Positions 11,470 through 21,873 of a stretch of 33,418 nucleotides of DNA are shown one piece after another. Below the pieces are notes generated by a model. It saw only the letters and a list, made by a program, of their open reading frames with translations. It did no database searches and was not told where the DNA came from. The position numbers and the translations under genes were made by a program. The stretch is from assembly GCA_003833135.1 (NCBI GenBank), contig QZLH01000043.1, forward strand, positions 61,510 to 94,927. Direction: 5' to 3'. Origin of the DNA: Oehlia diaphana. Lineage: Eukaryota > Glomeromycota > Glomeromycetes > Glomerales > Glomeraceae. Within the stretch, counting starts at the first letter, position 1; each line of letters starts with the position of its first letter.

Positions 11470-14309
11470 GAAATGTGTTTATCATCATTCTTCTCTAACA
11501 TAATAACATAATAAATGATTTTCTTCTAATATTTGTCAAGCAGAAGTTACACGGCTAGTTCAATTTATCAAGGAAACTCCTGGTTGCACTGTCTGAAAAT
11601 TGTTGGAGGTTAGTGTCTTTCTTACTATGTTTTATTATAGGTGCACATTATATATCATGCTCTGCAGTCATGAACTGAGAAATTTGTTGCACAAGTCAAC
11701 ATAAGTTGTTGCTTGAAGGAAAGTATATTATTGTCTAGAATTATAGGTCCCAGGTCCCATTGTAATCTGCTTTGGTAGAACTATTGATATTATTATCTTA
11801 TGAGTGTTATGACCCTATAGTCTTGTTCTAAGTGATATTTTACAAGTTTACTCACATTGTTGCCTGAAATGAGAAGTATATTATAGTATGACTAAGTAGC
11901 TACTAATCAAGCTATCTATGATTTCTTTTTTGGTAAAATATATCTCATATATTTTTCATAATAAATTCATATGAAAAGTCTTGGTCTAGCTTTTCTATTA
12001 TATTTTCACCAAATACTCTGATAAAGATTTCAAAAATATTTCATTAATGGAAAGAGCATTTTACAAAATTAAAATCACTTGCCATTTCAGATTAAGTATA
12101 TAATAAAGTATATTTTTGATCTTATTAATATGCTTAACATGATTATATGTTGTTTATGATTTTCTTATATTTGTTTATTGTTAGCATGCTATTAAAATTA
12201 TTACTTTACAAGAAGAAATTGGGCAAGCTGAAGAGCAGATGTCAAATAACTCAAAAAAAAAAAAGTGAAAATAACATAAAGAAAAAAAAGGAGATATGTT
12301 TTTGCATTTTTTTAGCTAGAAGTTGAGAATCAGTGGGACTATTTAGACTAAATAATAATTAGTACAAATAATGGCACTTAAGGAAGTATAAACTTATATA
12401 CTGATGAAGAACTGAAAATACCTTGATTACAGATTGAATATTAACAATATATATGTGTTCAATCAAAAATAGAACAATGGTAACTTTCTCTTTTATTAAA
12501 GTTGTTAATAAATCAAGTATATTCATTGAGAAGATCAATATTCTCAAAAACAAGAGATAATTTTCATAACAATTAACACAAGTGCAAGTCCTCTAAAAAT
12601 TATTGCTGATTGGAAAAAAAAGCAGGAAGTAGCAAATTGTTACAAGAAGTTCCTTTCACATGGATATGGCTCATGGAGATGAGACCTACCATTCATCCAA
12701 ATATGTTGAAGAAATACATAAGCAAGATCTGTTGATATGGTCCTATTAATATGTTTATATATTCTAAATGCTGAAAACTTTTAAGTCACTACAATATTTT
12801 AGATACACTTTACTATATCAAGCCCAATTTTTTTGAAATTATTTTATGATCATTATACCATACATATAATTAGATAATATAAATATATACACCATATATG
12901 TTACTAACTGAACATAAATTTTATAGGGTTGAAATTGCAACATTGATATAATATATCATAATTGTCAAGTATTACATAATTACTTTTTTATATTTATCTT
13001 AACATATTTATTAGTATAAACCAAATATATTGCAAAATCATTATGCTAAACATATTAAAATTAATTATATATATTTAGCAATATGAATAAAAATAAGCAA
13101 CATGTTAATAAAATAATCACTTTATCTACATGATCTATACCCTGTGCTAATATCAAAAAAAAATAAAATATCTTATTATTTGTGATTCTGTGCGATTTAT
13201 ATATATGACACCTTTGAATTACTGTTGACATCTTAACTTGATTAGAAACATTCTTTTGAGATTCAGTATTATCAAACCATTAGTCAGATAACCCAATTCC
13301 TTTACTTGTAAAATATGATGATTTTCGCCAGTGTTACCCATTTTAAGTTGTTCAAACAAGATACTTCATATTTTAAATGTGCAAATAATGCTTCTTTTAA
13401 AAACTTCTTTAAGAGGTTAATTCTTTGAAAAAATTATCACGTAATATACTATATAGTAATATATATATAATGATATTACATTTTCACTTTCAATACTAAA
13501 AAAATACATTTCAAATTAATTACTAATATTTTCTTGAATGTTTTTAGTGAGAAATTTGTAAGGTTCTTTCTCATCTCAGCAGATATTTAGTTTAAAGTTT
13601 TTTAACAGATACCTGAAGGATCCTAAAGAATCTTTAAATATATATGTTTTCACATTATACAGTATATATATTTATAATTTTCAATACTATTATTCATTTA
13701 TTCGCAAACTCATTATTTATTTATTATTATTATTTTTAGTTATGAAGTGTTTTATCTCTTAAATTATAAAAAAAAATTAAATTTTAAATTTTAAATTTTT
13801 ATTTTTCAAGATATCATTTCAAGATCCAGTAATCATATATATAAAAAAGATAAAATTTAGTTTGTTGGAATTCTCTTGTTAAAACACAACTAATGATATT
13901 TCTAGAATTTTCTAGAAATTTAAAAATACATTTCATAATATAACTATAAAAACAATAAATTTTATCCCATTAGATTCATTTCATCAAGACATATTAAATG
14001 ATATTAATTTTATATTTCTAGAGCCAATAAATGGATAAAAAAAAAAACATTTTTTTTTTTACTGTAGTGGCATAAAAAAATGTGTTTCATTATTTCAGCA
14101 AAGTGAAAATTGTTTTTTTTTTTAAATTAATAATAAAAAACTTATTTAGAATGACCTTTCTTTGATTTGAACGAAAATGATCAGCTGATTCAGTTCATAT
14201 GCACTGAGTCTGCAAATCCACAATTTTAAAAAAAGTTAATCATTTTTTTTTTTAAAAAAAAGCACATATTTTAATGAATTCTTTGTATAAATCTAAAATT
14301 AATTACTTC

Positions 14310-14437
14310 AGATATCCTAGTTGGATAATGCAGATAGTTGGGTATTATCTGGATAAATTATCAAGCAAAATGATTGGTCAAACTGATTGGTATTTATCCA
14401 GATTGAATAAATAAACTTAAAAATTGGGATATCCTAA
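14310..14437. repeat. GGATAT/ATCTGGATAAA inverted repeat
   Basis: ATCTGGATAAA at 14347-14357 is matched exactly by TTTATCCAGAT at 14393-14403. Outer GATATCC words lie at both ends. It is related in wording to 1795-1910. Confidence 0.6.
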
Positions 14438-14631
14438 TATAAACTTACTTTTTTATAAAAGATTTTTATTTCAAAAAAAAAACAAATACATAATAATATA
14501 ATGTAAAAACATAAAACATAAAACATAATAATAATACATAATAAAATAAATAAAATAAAAAATAATAAAATAAAATAAACTCTAAAGCTAACTATAATAA
14601 ACCATTAGTTTACTAAAATATCATATTCACC

Positions 14632-16197
14632 TTATTCACCTTTATGAATACTATTAAATTCCACTATTTTAACTCCTTTAGCTTTAATTTGATTCAATAA
14701 ATTTAATTCCTCATCATTTAATTCTTTTTCCAATTTCACCATACCAAAAATTTTTAAGTTATTGTTGCTTCTTTCAATATAATTTAAAACAATTTTAAGA
14801 AATTCTAATTTAATAATATGATTTAAATTAATCATTTCAAAATTATTATGACAATTTTCCAAAAATTCCTTAAATTTTAAAAACTTATTTAAAGGACGAG
14901 TATGAAGAGAAATTTTTCTAACATTAATAGGTATATTATTTGCTAAATTTATAAAAAATTTATCAATGTTATGAAAAGTAGTAATACTTAACATTTTTGT
15001 TTTTAAATTTTTAAAAGATGCTAATATTGGTAAATTAGTACGTGAATAAATTCTTAATTTTAAATAAATAAGATTTGGACAATACATCGATATATTTTCA
15101 ATAAGATGTATTGTAGGGGGTTCAACTAATAATCTTTGTAATGATGCACCAAAATATTTGATCATTGAAGGTGTGACATCAGCATTCCATTTATTACGTA
15201 TAATTGATAATTCCTTGAGCTTAAATGAAGCAAACTTTAAAATCTCACATTGATTTAATAATATACCTTTACAAAATTCAAATTTTAAATATTTTAAATT
15301 ATATAAATTATTGAAATCTTTTAAATCAACATCAATAAAGCTAGTATTTATAAATTCAATATGAACTAAAGAATGCTTTTGAAATTCTAAGGACAAAAGA
15401 ACATTATTTGATAAAGTATATAAACTGTTTATCTTAAATATTTTGAGTTTGTTTTGCTCTTGAATAGTTTTACAAAGCCTTTCCCAAGTAGTTGTATCGA
15501 CTAAATTGTTGGGAGTGGCACGTTGATATGTTCTTGTTGAATTTCGAGGAAGATTAATTATCAATTGTTTCAAATTATTTGGTATACTTATTAAAAATTC
15601 TTGTACAAATTTTTTGTTATTGATATCTAAACAAAAACTTAGTGATTTTAATTTTGTTAAATTTGTAATAAAATTTTGAACATTAAAGTTTTCAAAATTT
15701 TCATTATTAAATAAATGTAAGAAAATATCTAAATGTTTAATGTTTCTACATTGACGTAAAAGTGATTGATGAAATGCCGGAATAATAGCTTCATATATTT
15801 TGCTATTTGATATTAATGAATCTGAATGATATCTTACAAAGCTATTAATACTGTAATTTATTTTAAAATAATTATAATCTTTTAAATACTTTGGATATTC
15901 AAATAGTGGTTTGTATTCTTCTTTAATATCATCAATATAAATATTAACAAACTTGCTTAGTCGTTTCTTAAATTGTAAAATTTCTGCTTTATCAAAGCAA
16001 GAAACTAAAGTTATGATTAATTGATAGTTTTTTCCGGGTGATTTTGTTTTTACAAAAGGATTTTCATAAAGCAAAGGAATTGTTGATTTACACCAAAACC
16101 GATTAACTAATAAACATTTACGTAAAGTTGTACAATCATTTTGAAGGAATTGTAAAATGTAATGAATACAATCATCTGTTAAATAAGGTAAAGTCAT
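14632..16197 (-). CDS. F-box protein with leucine-rich repeat-like tail, 521 residues
   Basis: A single uninterrupted frame. Residues 1-48 form an F-box: MTLPYLTDDCIHYILQFL followed by LRKCLLVNRFWCKSTIPLLY, which has the usual L-P start, bulky hydrophobics and W-C pair. The rest is rich in Leu, Asn and Lys, with irregular leucine-rich units such as LKYLKFEFCKG and LKELSIIRNKW. F-box proteins recruit substrates to SCF (Skp1-Cul1) ubiquitin ligases, with the C-terminal repeats choosing the target. The substrate here is unknown. The F-box Leu-Pro and the full length argue for an intact gene. The upstream minus-strand sequence has a CTTTCTTTCTTTCC pyrimidine stretch just before the ATG. The family is strongly amplified in glomeromycotan fungi. 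Confidence 0.88.
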   Translation of the reverse strand: MTLPYLTDDCIHYILQFLQNDCTTLRKCLLVNRFWCKSTIPLLYENPFVKTKSPGKNYQLIITLVSCFDKAEILQFKKRLSKFVNIYIDDIKEEYKPLFEYPKYLKDYNYFKINYSINSFVRYHSDSLISNSKIYEAIIPAFHQSLLRQCRNIKHLDIFLHLFNNENFENFNVQNFITNLTKLKSLSFCLDINNKKFVQEFLISIPNNLKQLIINLPRNSTRTYQRATPNNLVDTTTWERLCKTIQEQNKLKIFKINSLYTLSNNVLLSLEFQKHSLVHIEFINTSFIDVDLKDFNNLYNLKYLKFEFCKGILLNQCEILKFASFKLKELSIIRNKWNADVTPSMIKYFGASLQRLLVEPPTIHLIENISMYCPNLIYLKLRIYSRTNLPILASFKNLKTKMLSITTFHNIDKFFINLANNIPINVRKISLHTRPLNKFLKFKEFLENCHNNFEMINLNHIIKLEFLKIVLNYIERSNNNLKIFGMVKLEKELNDEELNLLNQIKAKGVKIVEFNSIHKGE

Positions 16198-16360
16198 TTT
16201 AGAAATATAGGAAAGAAAGAAAGTTTTTATGAAGTATCGTAAAAAAGCTAGTTATTATAAGCCCAATTTTAAAGTCATATGGTTGTACATTATTTTTGTA
16301 ATACTGCAATATGGGGTGATTGACATTCCAGAGAACTGGATAAAATTAGTAAAAATCGCT

Positions 16361-16397
16361 GACTTGTGTGCACATCCGAAACGGTGACAGGTTACGC
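16361..16397 (-). repeat. CGTAACCTGTCAC element, inverted copy
   Basis: On the minus strand this reads GCGTAACCTGTCACCG, then TTTCGGATGTGCACACAAGTC. It resembles the plus-strand copy at 17084-17127, so the two face each other about 720 bp apart. Confidence 0.5.
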
Positions 16398-16918
16398 GAT
16401 CTGCCAATAACAATATCTTTTGTATTAATATTATTATATTCCTCTTTATTCTGTTGCCTATACGTGGAAACAATACAAACAACTATGTTGAACGAGGTTT
16501 CAGCATATTGAAAGATATAATTTTCGCGAGGACGCAAGCATACAATATAGTACAAAAAGAAACATAAGCTCAAAACCGAATGAATTGAAGGTATTTTAAT
16601 TTGTTTAAATAAAAATATAAAAGAAATTGCTACTGTATGTATATAACATTTGATTTTTTTGTTACTTTCATTTTATTTTTCTTTTTCTTAATTGTTAAAT
16701 TCAATAAAAAAAAATTTGTAAATAGAGAATTTTTCTTTATTTTAAAATGCAAAAAAGTTTATTTATTTATCTATAATACGAGTATACAAAGCAATTTAAA
16801 TCGAATATGTTTCGTTAAAGTATAAAAAACAATAAAATCTTATTATAAAAAAAAAGGTACTATTTACTTTATTAAAAAAACGAAAAACGTGTTAAAAAAT
16901 ACAAAATTTATTTGTTCA

Positions 16919-17023
16919 AAAAAAAAAAAAAAAAAAAAAAGTAAAATTTATTTTAAAAAAAAAAAAAAAAAAATAAAAAAAAAAAAAAAATTTATTTTTT
17001 AAAAAAAAAAAAAAAAAAAAAAA
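16919..17023. repeat. Triplicated poly-A / AAAATTTATTTT blocks
   Basis: Three runs of 20 or more A residues are separated by AAATTTATTTTxAAAA spacers, a tandem pattern of about 35-50 bp. Length may be inaccurate because of slippage. Confidence 0.7.
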
Positions 17024-17083
17024 ATGGAAATTTTATTTAAAAATTCAAGAAGTTTGCCATACTTATAAGTTAATATATATTCG

Positions 17084-17127
17084 GCGTAACCTGTCACACA
17101 TTACATTTCGGACGTGCGACTTGTGTG
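17084..17127 (+). repeat. CGTAACCTGTCAC element, direct copy
   Basis: It shares GCGTAACCTGTCAC, a TTTCGGA-GTGC core and an ACTTGTG segment with the inverted copy at 16361-16397. The pair could be the ends of a decayed element whose interior has become poly-A rich. Confidence 0.5.
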
Positions 17128-17639
17128 ATGTAAGGCGTATTGTGCTTAATCATCTTTTGACGTATTACATTGTTGATTAAGTGGTAGGACTAAATTTTCA
17201 ATTGTATTCACTATAAATGGTTGGTTTACAGTGTGAGTTTATTCGATAATACAGATCACGGTTGAACACTAGGAAAACGGTAACCGTTAAAGTCCGTCGT
17301 ATTTACAACATTAAACAAAAAAAATTGATTATGACAAATAGCAACGCAAAATTAGCAAAATCACGTAAAGATAATATCAAATAATTATCAAGGTTACAAA
17401 AAAAAGGAATATGGTTGAAAGGATTTTTAAACATAGAGAAAATCATTGTTTAAATTTGAATTTTAAAAATTTCTTCAACGTGCTAGTCCAAAGAATGTTA
17501 CTATGGAAAAACTTTGCACAATATTCAAAATCAAATATATCAAATTATTTATTTAATTATGTTTATATAAATCAATTAATAAATTAATAAAGTGAATAAA
17601 TCAATTTAATGACTTATATAATATGTAATTATTATTTTT

Positions 17640-17870
17640 GCTGACTTAGCCAAGTCTTTTAAAAAACTTGTCACCTGATCACCACGTTGAGGTAGCAACA
17701 TTGATCAGGGGGAAGGGGAAAGTGAAAGAGAAAACGAAAGGGAAAGAAGCTAAAGGGAAAGAAGCTAAAGGGGAAACGAAAGCGAAAGGAGGAAACGAAA
17801 GCCTAAGAATAAAGACAGAGAGAAGACAAACCTAAAAGAAGAAGACAAAAAAAGATAAGGAAAACCATAT
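17640..17870 (+). repeat. Polypurine dispersed repeat, copy 2
   Basis: The leader has CCAAGTCTTTT and ACCTGATCACCACG, then TTGATCAGGGGGAAGG, then purine words such as GAAAGGGAAAGAAGC repeated about twice. Layout and orientation match 3060-3330. Confidence 0.55.
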
Positions 17871-18902
17871 TATTTACATTATATACTCATGACAAAACTA
17901 TATGTCACATGTCATAGGAGTCGTTAACAACCCATCTAACTTATGGTAGGTCATTTTTAAGTTGTATGAATAGTTATAGTAAATAGTTTTTTTTATTTTT
18001 CAGCTATTTTTTCTGATTCTATTTTTTTCTTTTCTGGTATTATTTTTAAAAAAAATTTTGTTCTAACTTCTTTTTTTCTTTTGTAGTTTCCTATTTACAA
18101 AGATATTTTTAGAGATATATATTGAAGGAAGCTAAAACTTGCTTCTTCAACACTTTTTATCTTTATTCTGTCATAGTGGAGGATTATTTTGAACGATTTT
18201 TAATTAAGGTGGCTTAGCAATAACACGTGATATTGCGGATGGCCCATATGAGAAATAAAAAGATGCCAACCTAATATACCAATATCAGTTCATTCAACTG
18301 TTATTTTAACGATCTGATTAATGCTACCAAAAAAACATATTCCCTTCTCTACAAAATGATAATGATCGTATATCTATTATTACGGTGTGAATTCACATAC
18401 AATCAGCATTTACTACGTAAGAAAATTTAAAACAATTTTAAATTTCGTACAACTTTGAATTTTTCAAAGCAAAGTTCCATTCGTTTCTACTTTTTAAAAA
18501 AGAAATAAAAATTCGTCAAATTACTAATTTCTGATTTGTTTATTGAAAATATCAAATAATCTAAATATTTTTGATAGGATAAATTATGATTTTACAAATT
18601 ACTTTTGATAGATTACGTACAAAAATTGATTTTACTATATAACTGATGAAGTAAATTTAATTTCGACAAAAATTTCTCATGTACTCATAATTTTAGAAAA
18701 AATAAGGATGATATCTTTCTAAATTATATTAAAAAAATATAATATAAAAACTTAGTGATGAAGAAAAAAAAAATTATTTTCTAGTCATGCTTTTCCTTTT
18801 GTTAGAAAGGTAACTAAAGGAAAGTATCAAGATTCAAGAGAAATAATGATTAACATTTTTAAATAGTATATTTCTTGTAGATTCGAAAAAATTGGAATTA
18901 AA

Positions 18903-19706
18903 TTAATAATTTGATGAAGAGGGAGTAGGGATTGCCTTTGGACCTTTTAGACTACGAAACTTCTTCCATAAAAAAATTCCAATAGCTATTAAGAAACAAA
19001 ATCCTAGAATACCAGTAGTACAAGAAAGAGCTATAACGGTCGATTGTGAAGGAAATGAAGGAAATGAAATTTCGTATGATCCAATACTATTAATATAATC
19101 ACCACTACTACCATAAAAAACACCTACGGGCAAAGTGAATGGTGTGTCAAGTGAGCTATATTTGCCGCAACTAATAGTATTATTTTTTGATGTATGAAAT
19201 TCTAAGTTTAATATTATATTACTACTAGTATTGGCATAAGGGCCATATCTACCGCTTATTCCTGTTACTTGTTCATCATATGTAAAAGATTGAATTAGAG
19301 TATTCCCTCCACCTTTACCATACTTATTACCTGAGAATTCATATGCTGATGATCCTTTTATAGTTTCAATATAATAAGTGAATTGGATAAAAGCTACAAT
19401 ATTCTCACAATGAGCTTCGATTTTTCTAATAAGAATTTTTGTTATGGCAATACCACTAAAACTTGGGTCGTTAATAATTAAGCTAAAATCATCAAGATTA
19501 GTCCCTCCGTTTCCGCCAAACTTTTGTGATGGCTTTATAGTTATTGACATAACTGAAAAAAAGATGTAAGATATCAAAAAAAAGGAGCAAATGTAAGGAA
19601 AACTATACCCCTTTTTAATCGTTTCCAAATTTAAATAAATGGATAATAATAGAAGCATTCCCTTTTTATTGAGACTAAAATAAGGTTCTATTTGTTGAAA
19701 AAACAT
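18903..19706 (-). CDS. Jacalin-fold lectin with C-terminal membrane segment
   Basis: From the first Met (19706) the frame has 267 residues. The jacalin domain spans about 55-215: KFGGNGGTNLDDFS at its start, GKGGGNTLIQSF, then VTGISGRYGPY in the middle, and VGVFYGSSGDYINSIGSY near its end, the usual ligand-loop signature of this beta-prism fold. A hydrophobic segment follows (VIALSCTTGILGFCFLIAIG), then basic KKFRSLKGPK and a short Ser/Pro tail, typical of a type I or tail-anchored protein. The start is uncertain: MSITIKPSQKFGG (19550) is where related domains often begin, but upstream sequence adds a hydrophobic stretch (YICSFFLISYIFFSV) that could serve as signal peptide. A candidate 56-bp GT-AG intron there would break the frame. 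Likely role, by inference: glycan recognition at a membrane. Confidence 0.85.
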   Translation of the reverse strand: MFFQQIEPYFSLNKKGMLLLLSIYLNLETIKKGYSFPYICSFFLISYIFFSVMSITIKPSQKFGGNGGTNLDDFSLIINDPSFSGIAITKILIRKIEAHCENIVAFIQFTYYIETIKGSSAYEFSGNKYGKGGGNTLIQSFTYDEQVTGISGRYGPYANTSSNIILNLEFHTSKNNTISCGKYSSLDTPFTLPVGVFYGSSGDYINSIGSYEISFPSFPSQSTVIALSCTTGILGFCFLIAIGIFLWKKFRSLKGPKAIPTPSSSNY

Positions 19707-21036
19707 TTCACATTGTATTAGTTTGTGCTACTAAGGTAGACAAGTATATGGTAGGACCTACTGATTTGCAGCGGACCCCTTGCTATTTTTTGGCACTCCC
19801 GCTTTGGATGCAGCGGGTAACCCTGCCGTAATTATTACACAAACAGATCAACAAAAAAATTTCCCTTTGTAGATCTTTCCGAAACATTTAAAATACGTCA
19901 AGAGAATTTTTTTTTTTTTTTTGTGTCGAAATTGATGTTCCATCGATTATAAATTTTTGACAATCATGACTTAAAAAAAAATGGTTGAGATTTCATATTT
20001 AATCTAATCATAATTCCTAATTTGGACGAAAAAATACTCGGATAATTTTTAGTATAGATGAAACTAATCTTTAAATTTTTTGTTGGAAAAGGAAATATTT
20101 ACCATTTTAATTTATCCAATTTTTATCCTTTGTAATAAAAAAAAGTTGAATCACTTTCCATTTTTTTGATTTGACTTTTTCTCTTTTTGTAAAAAAAAAA
20201 AGTCTCTCAAAAAATTAATATCTCTTATTCTCAGAAAATTTTCAATATTTTATTTTAATTAATTAACGGTCATATTAAATTTTAATTTTGAAAAAAGGTA
20301 TATGAAAAAAACGTTTTCGCAACATTTTTTTATTAAAGAATTGAAAAAACATTGCAAAACATTTTCTTCTAATATAATATTATGAAAAAAACATATAATA
20401 ATCCAAATTTTCAGTTGAAAAAATCGCGAAATGGCATTTCAATCACTTTTATTTAGACAAATATTGTTTATTTCACACAAAAGCAGAAAAGCTAGTATTT
20501 TCTATGATAATTTCTGGTGTAGTATTTTCATGGTACTTTTATACTGCTTATAATAATTATTTTAAGAAAAATAACTAGTATTAAAAATTTTGGCGATACT
20601 CTCGACCAGCTTCTTTATCAATTATATGGCTTGTATGTTATAAAATGCAAAAATAAAAATAATTTATTTTTAAAATATTTTCATAATTAAAAACATTAAT
20701 ATTGGCCATTTTGAATCGTATTAAAAAAAAAGGTATAAACGAACGTTATACAAGATCTAGTAGAGTGCAGATGCTATAGCAGAAAAATTTTTATTTTATT
20801 GTTTACTTAAAAAAAATTACGATTTTTTAAAAAAATTGTGAAATTTTCTTTTTTAACAATGATCGTTTAATAATTTTAATTAATTGTTTAGAGTGAGAAT
20901 TTTCTAATGTTTAAAAACAAATTATTAACAATAGAAAAGTTAAAATAAAATTAGAATATTTTTTTTATCAACAGAAAATATCTTACACTTAAATAATGAC
21001 TTAAGCCAAAGTTGGGTTACTTTCTTTTTTCTTATT
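19707..21036. other. Intergenic stretch, GC-richer patch then AT-rich sequence
   Basis: At 19735-19840 a GC-richer patch contains GTAGGACCTAC and GCAGCGGGTAACCCTGC, with no tRNA-like fold that I could draw. The remainder is AT-rich with homopolymers and no supported gene. Confidence 0.45.
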
Positions 21037-21219
21037 TTAGAGAATTGAAACTCTATCCATAATTTTCTCTAGAGATTTAAGATATGCTTCTATCTTGCGT
21101 TTGAAAGGCTCCTCAGTGGATTCGTTTAAAAAACCTAAAATAGACCAGTCCGCTTGAAATGACATTTTGATCAAAAAATCATGTGTGCGTGACAAATTGT
21201 CACGCCGATCACTTTGCAA
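21037..21219 (-). CDS. Possible small protein or gene remnant
   Basis: A 60-residue frame that contains MSFQADWSILGFLNESTEE and ends YLKSLEKIMDRVSIL. Its composition is balanced and amphipathic-helical, unlike random frames here. It could be the last exon of an older gene. No family was recognised. A 9-bp-arm palindrome sits inside its 5' part at 21187-21205. Confidence 0.22.
   Translation of the reverse strand: MQSDRRDNLSRTHDFLIKMSFQADWSILGFLNESTEEPFKRKIEAYLKSLEKIMDRVSIL
21187..21205. repeat. Perfect hairpin GCGTGACAA-A-TTGTCACGC
   Basis: Two exact 9-base complementary arms around one central A, GC-rich for this region. It could be a dimeric protein binding site or an insertion footprint. 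Confidence 0.7.
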
Positions 21220-21571
21220 ATTGAGAGGATAACTTTACTTATATTTTGCAAAAATAATTTTTTTCTACAGTTTTTTACACAAAATAAGTTCGTTATATTT
21301 TAGAAAGAAAAAAAATTTAGGCACTATAATAAACATAAAAATTAATATCAACTCGTTCTACTTTAAACTTAAACTTGTCATTTTAATCAAATATTATGAA
21401 TAAATCAGGAATTAATTTGAAAAAATGTCTCTTTTCGAAAAATAAAAACAAATAGAATTTAAATATCGATTATTAAAATGTTGAGAGGATTCAGAATATC
21501 TAATCTATCAGTTAAACTTTGAAGATGAAAATTGTATACAAAATTTTTTTAATTAGATAGTATCAATCTAT

Positions 21572-21741
21572 GTTACACAGAACGAACACTAAATCATTTA
21601 TATCCGGACTGAATCTTGTTAATCGGTTACTGGTTAGTCCATATGTAGATTTTAGCCCTCGTGAAACTTATCGGCTAACAAGATCTTCAACTTTACATAT
21701 TCGTGTAATGAATTTGCCTAACCTAATTATAATATATAAGG
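21572..21741 (+). promoter_or_regulatory. Conserved upstream block of LM1 with TATA box
   Basis: It contains GTTACACAG (21572-21580), AACAAGATCTTCAA (21677-21690), a TTACATAT...GTGTAAT stretch, and TATATAAGG (21733-21741), 133 bp before the ATG. The same elements in the same order precede LM2 and LM3, so this is probably the promoter. Confidence 0.6.
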
Positions 21742-21873
21742 CTGAATTCATACCATTTTATGGAATAGAATTTTATGATAATCATAAAAAAACTCGTCAA
21801 AAGGAATTTTGCATTTACCCAACTTTATATTTATTTCTAATTAAATAACAAATTAATTTTTCATTTCGGAAAA

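Larger units (their letters stand above)
10944..14631. other. Gene-free stretch with repeats and eroded coding-like bits
   Basis: A self-complementary repeat lies at 11349-11469 and another at 14310-14437. Short plus-strand coding-like fragments occur at about 12185-12265 (ending QEEIGQAEEQMSNNSKKK) and 12610-12730 (containing KKFLSHGYGSW). They are interrupted by stops and may be transposon remains, but I cannot name a family. The rest is AT-rich sequence with poly-A and poly-T runs (14038-14060, 14245-14262). Confidence 0.5.
16198..18902. other. Intergenic stretch with repeats and poly-A blocks
   Basis: No gene was recognised. It contains an inverted pair of CGTAACCTGTCAC elements (16361-16397 and 17084-17127), three poly-A blocks between 16919 and 17023, a palindrome AACGGTAACCGTT (17277-17289), and the second polypurine repeat (17640-17870). 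Short frames at 16255-16573 and 16637-16825 lack domains. Confidence 0.55.

Noticed and set aside
16255..16573. Two overlapping 75-residue minus-strand frames upstream of the F-box gene
   Set aside because: No recognisable domain. They overlap one copy of the inverted CGTAACCTGTCAC element.
19555..19610. 56-bp GT-AG intron near the start of the jacalin-like gene
   Set aside because: Removing it would put the jacalin domain out of frame with the upstream exon.
19735..19840. Possible tRNA-derived SINE
   Set aside because: The patch is GC-richer with short palindromes, but I could not draw a tRNA fold or find A and B box promoter motifs.
21570..21848. 92-residue plus-strand frame before LM1
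   Set aside because: It covers the conserved promoter block. The frame is not kept in the equivalent regions of LM2 and LM3.
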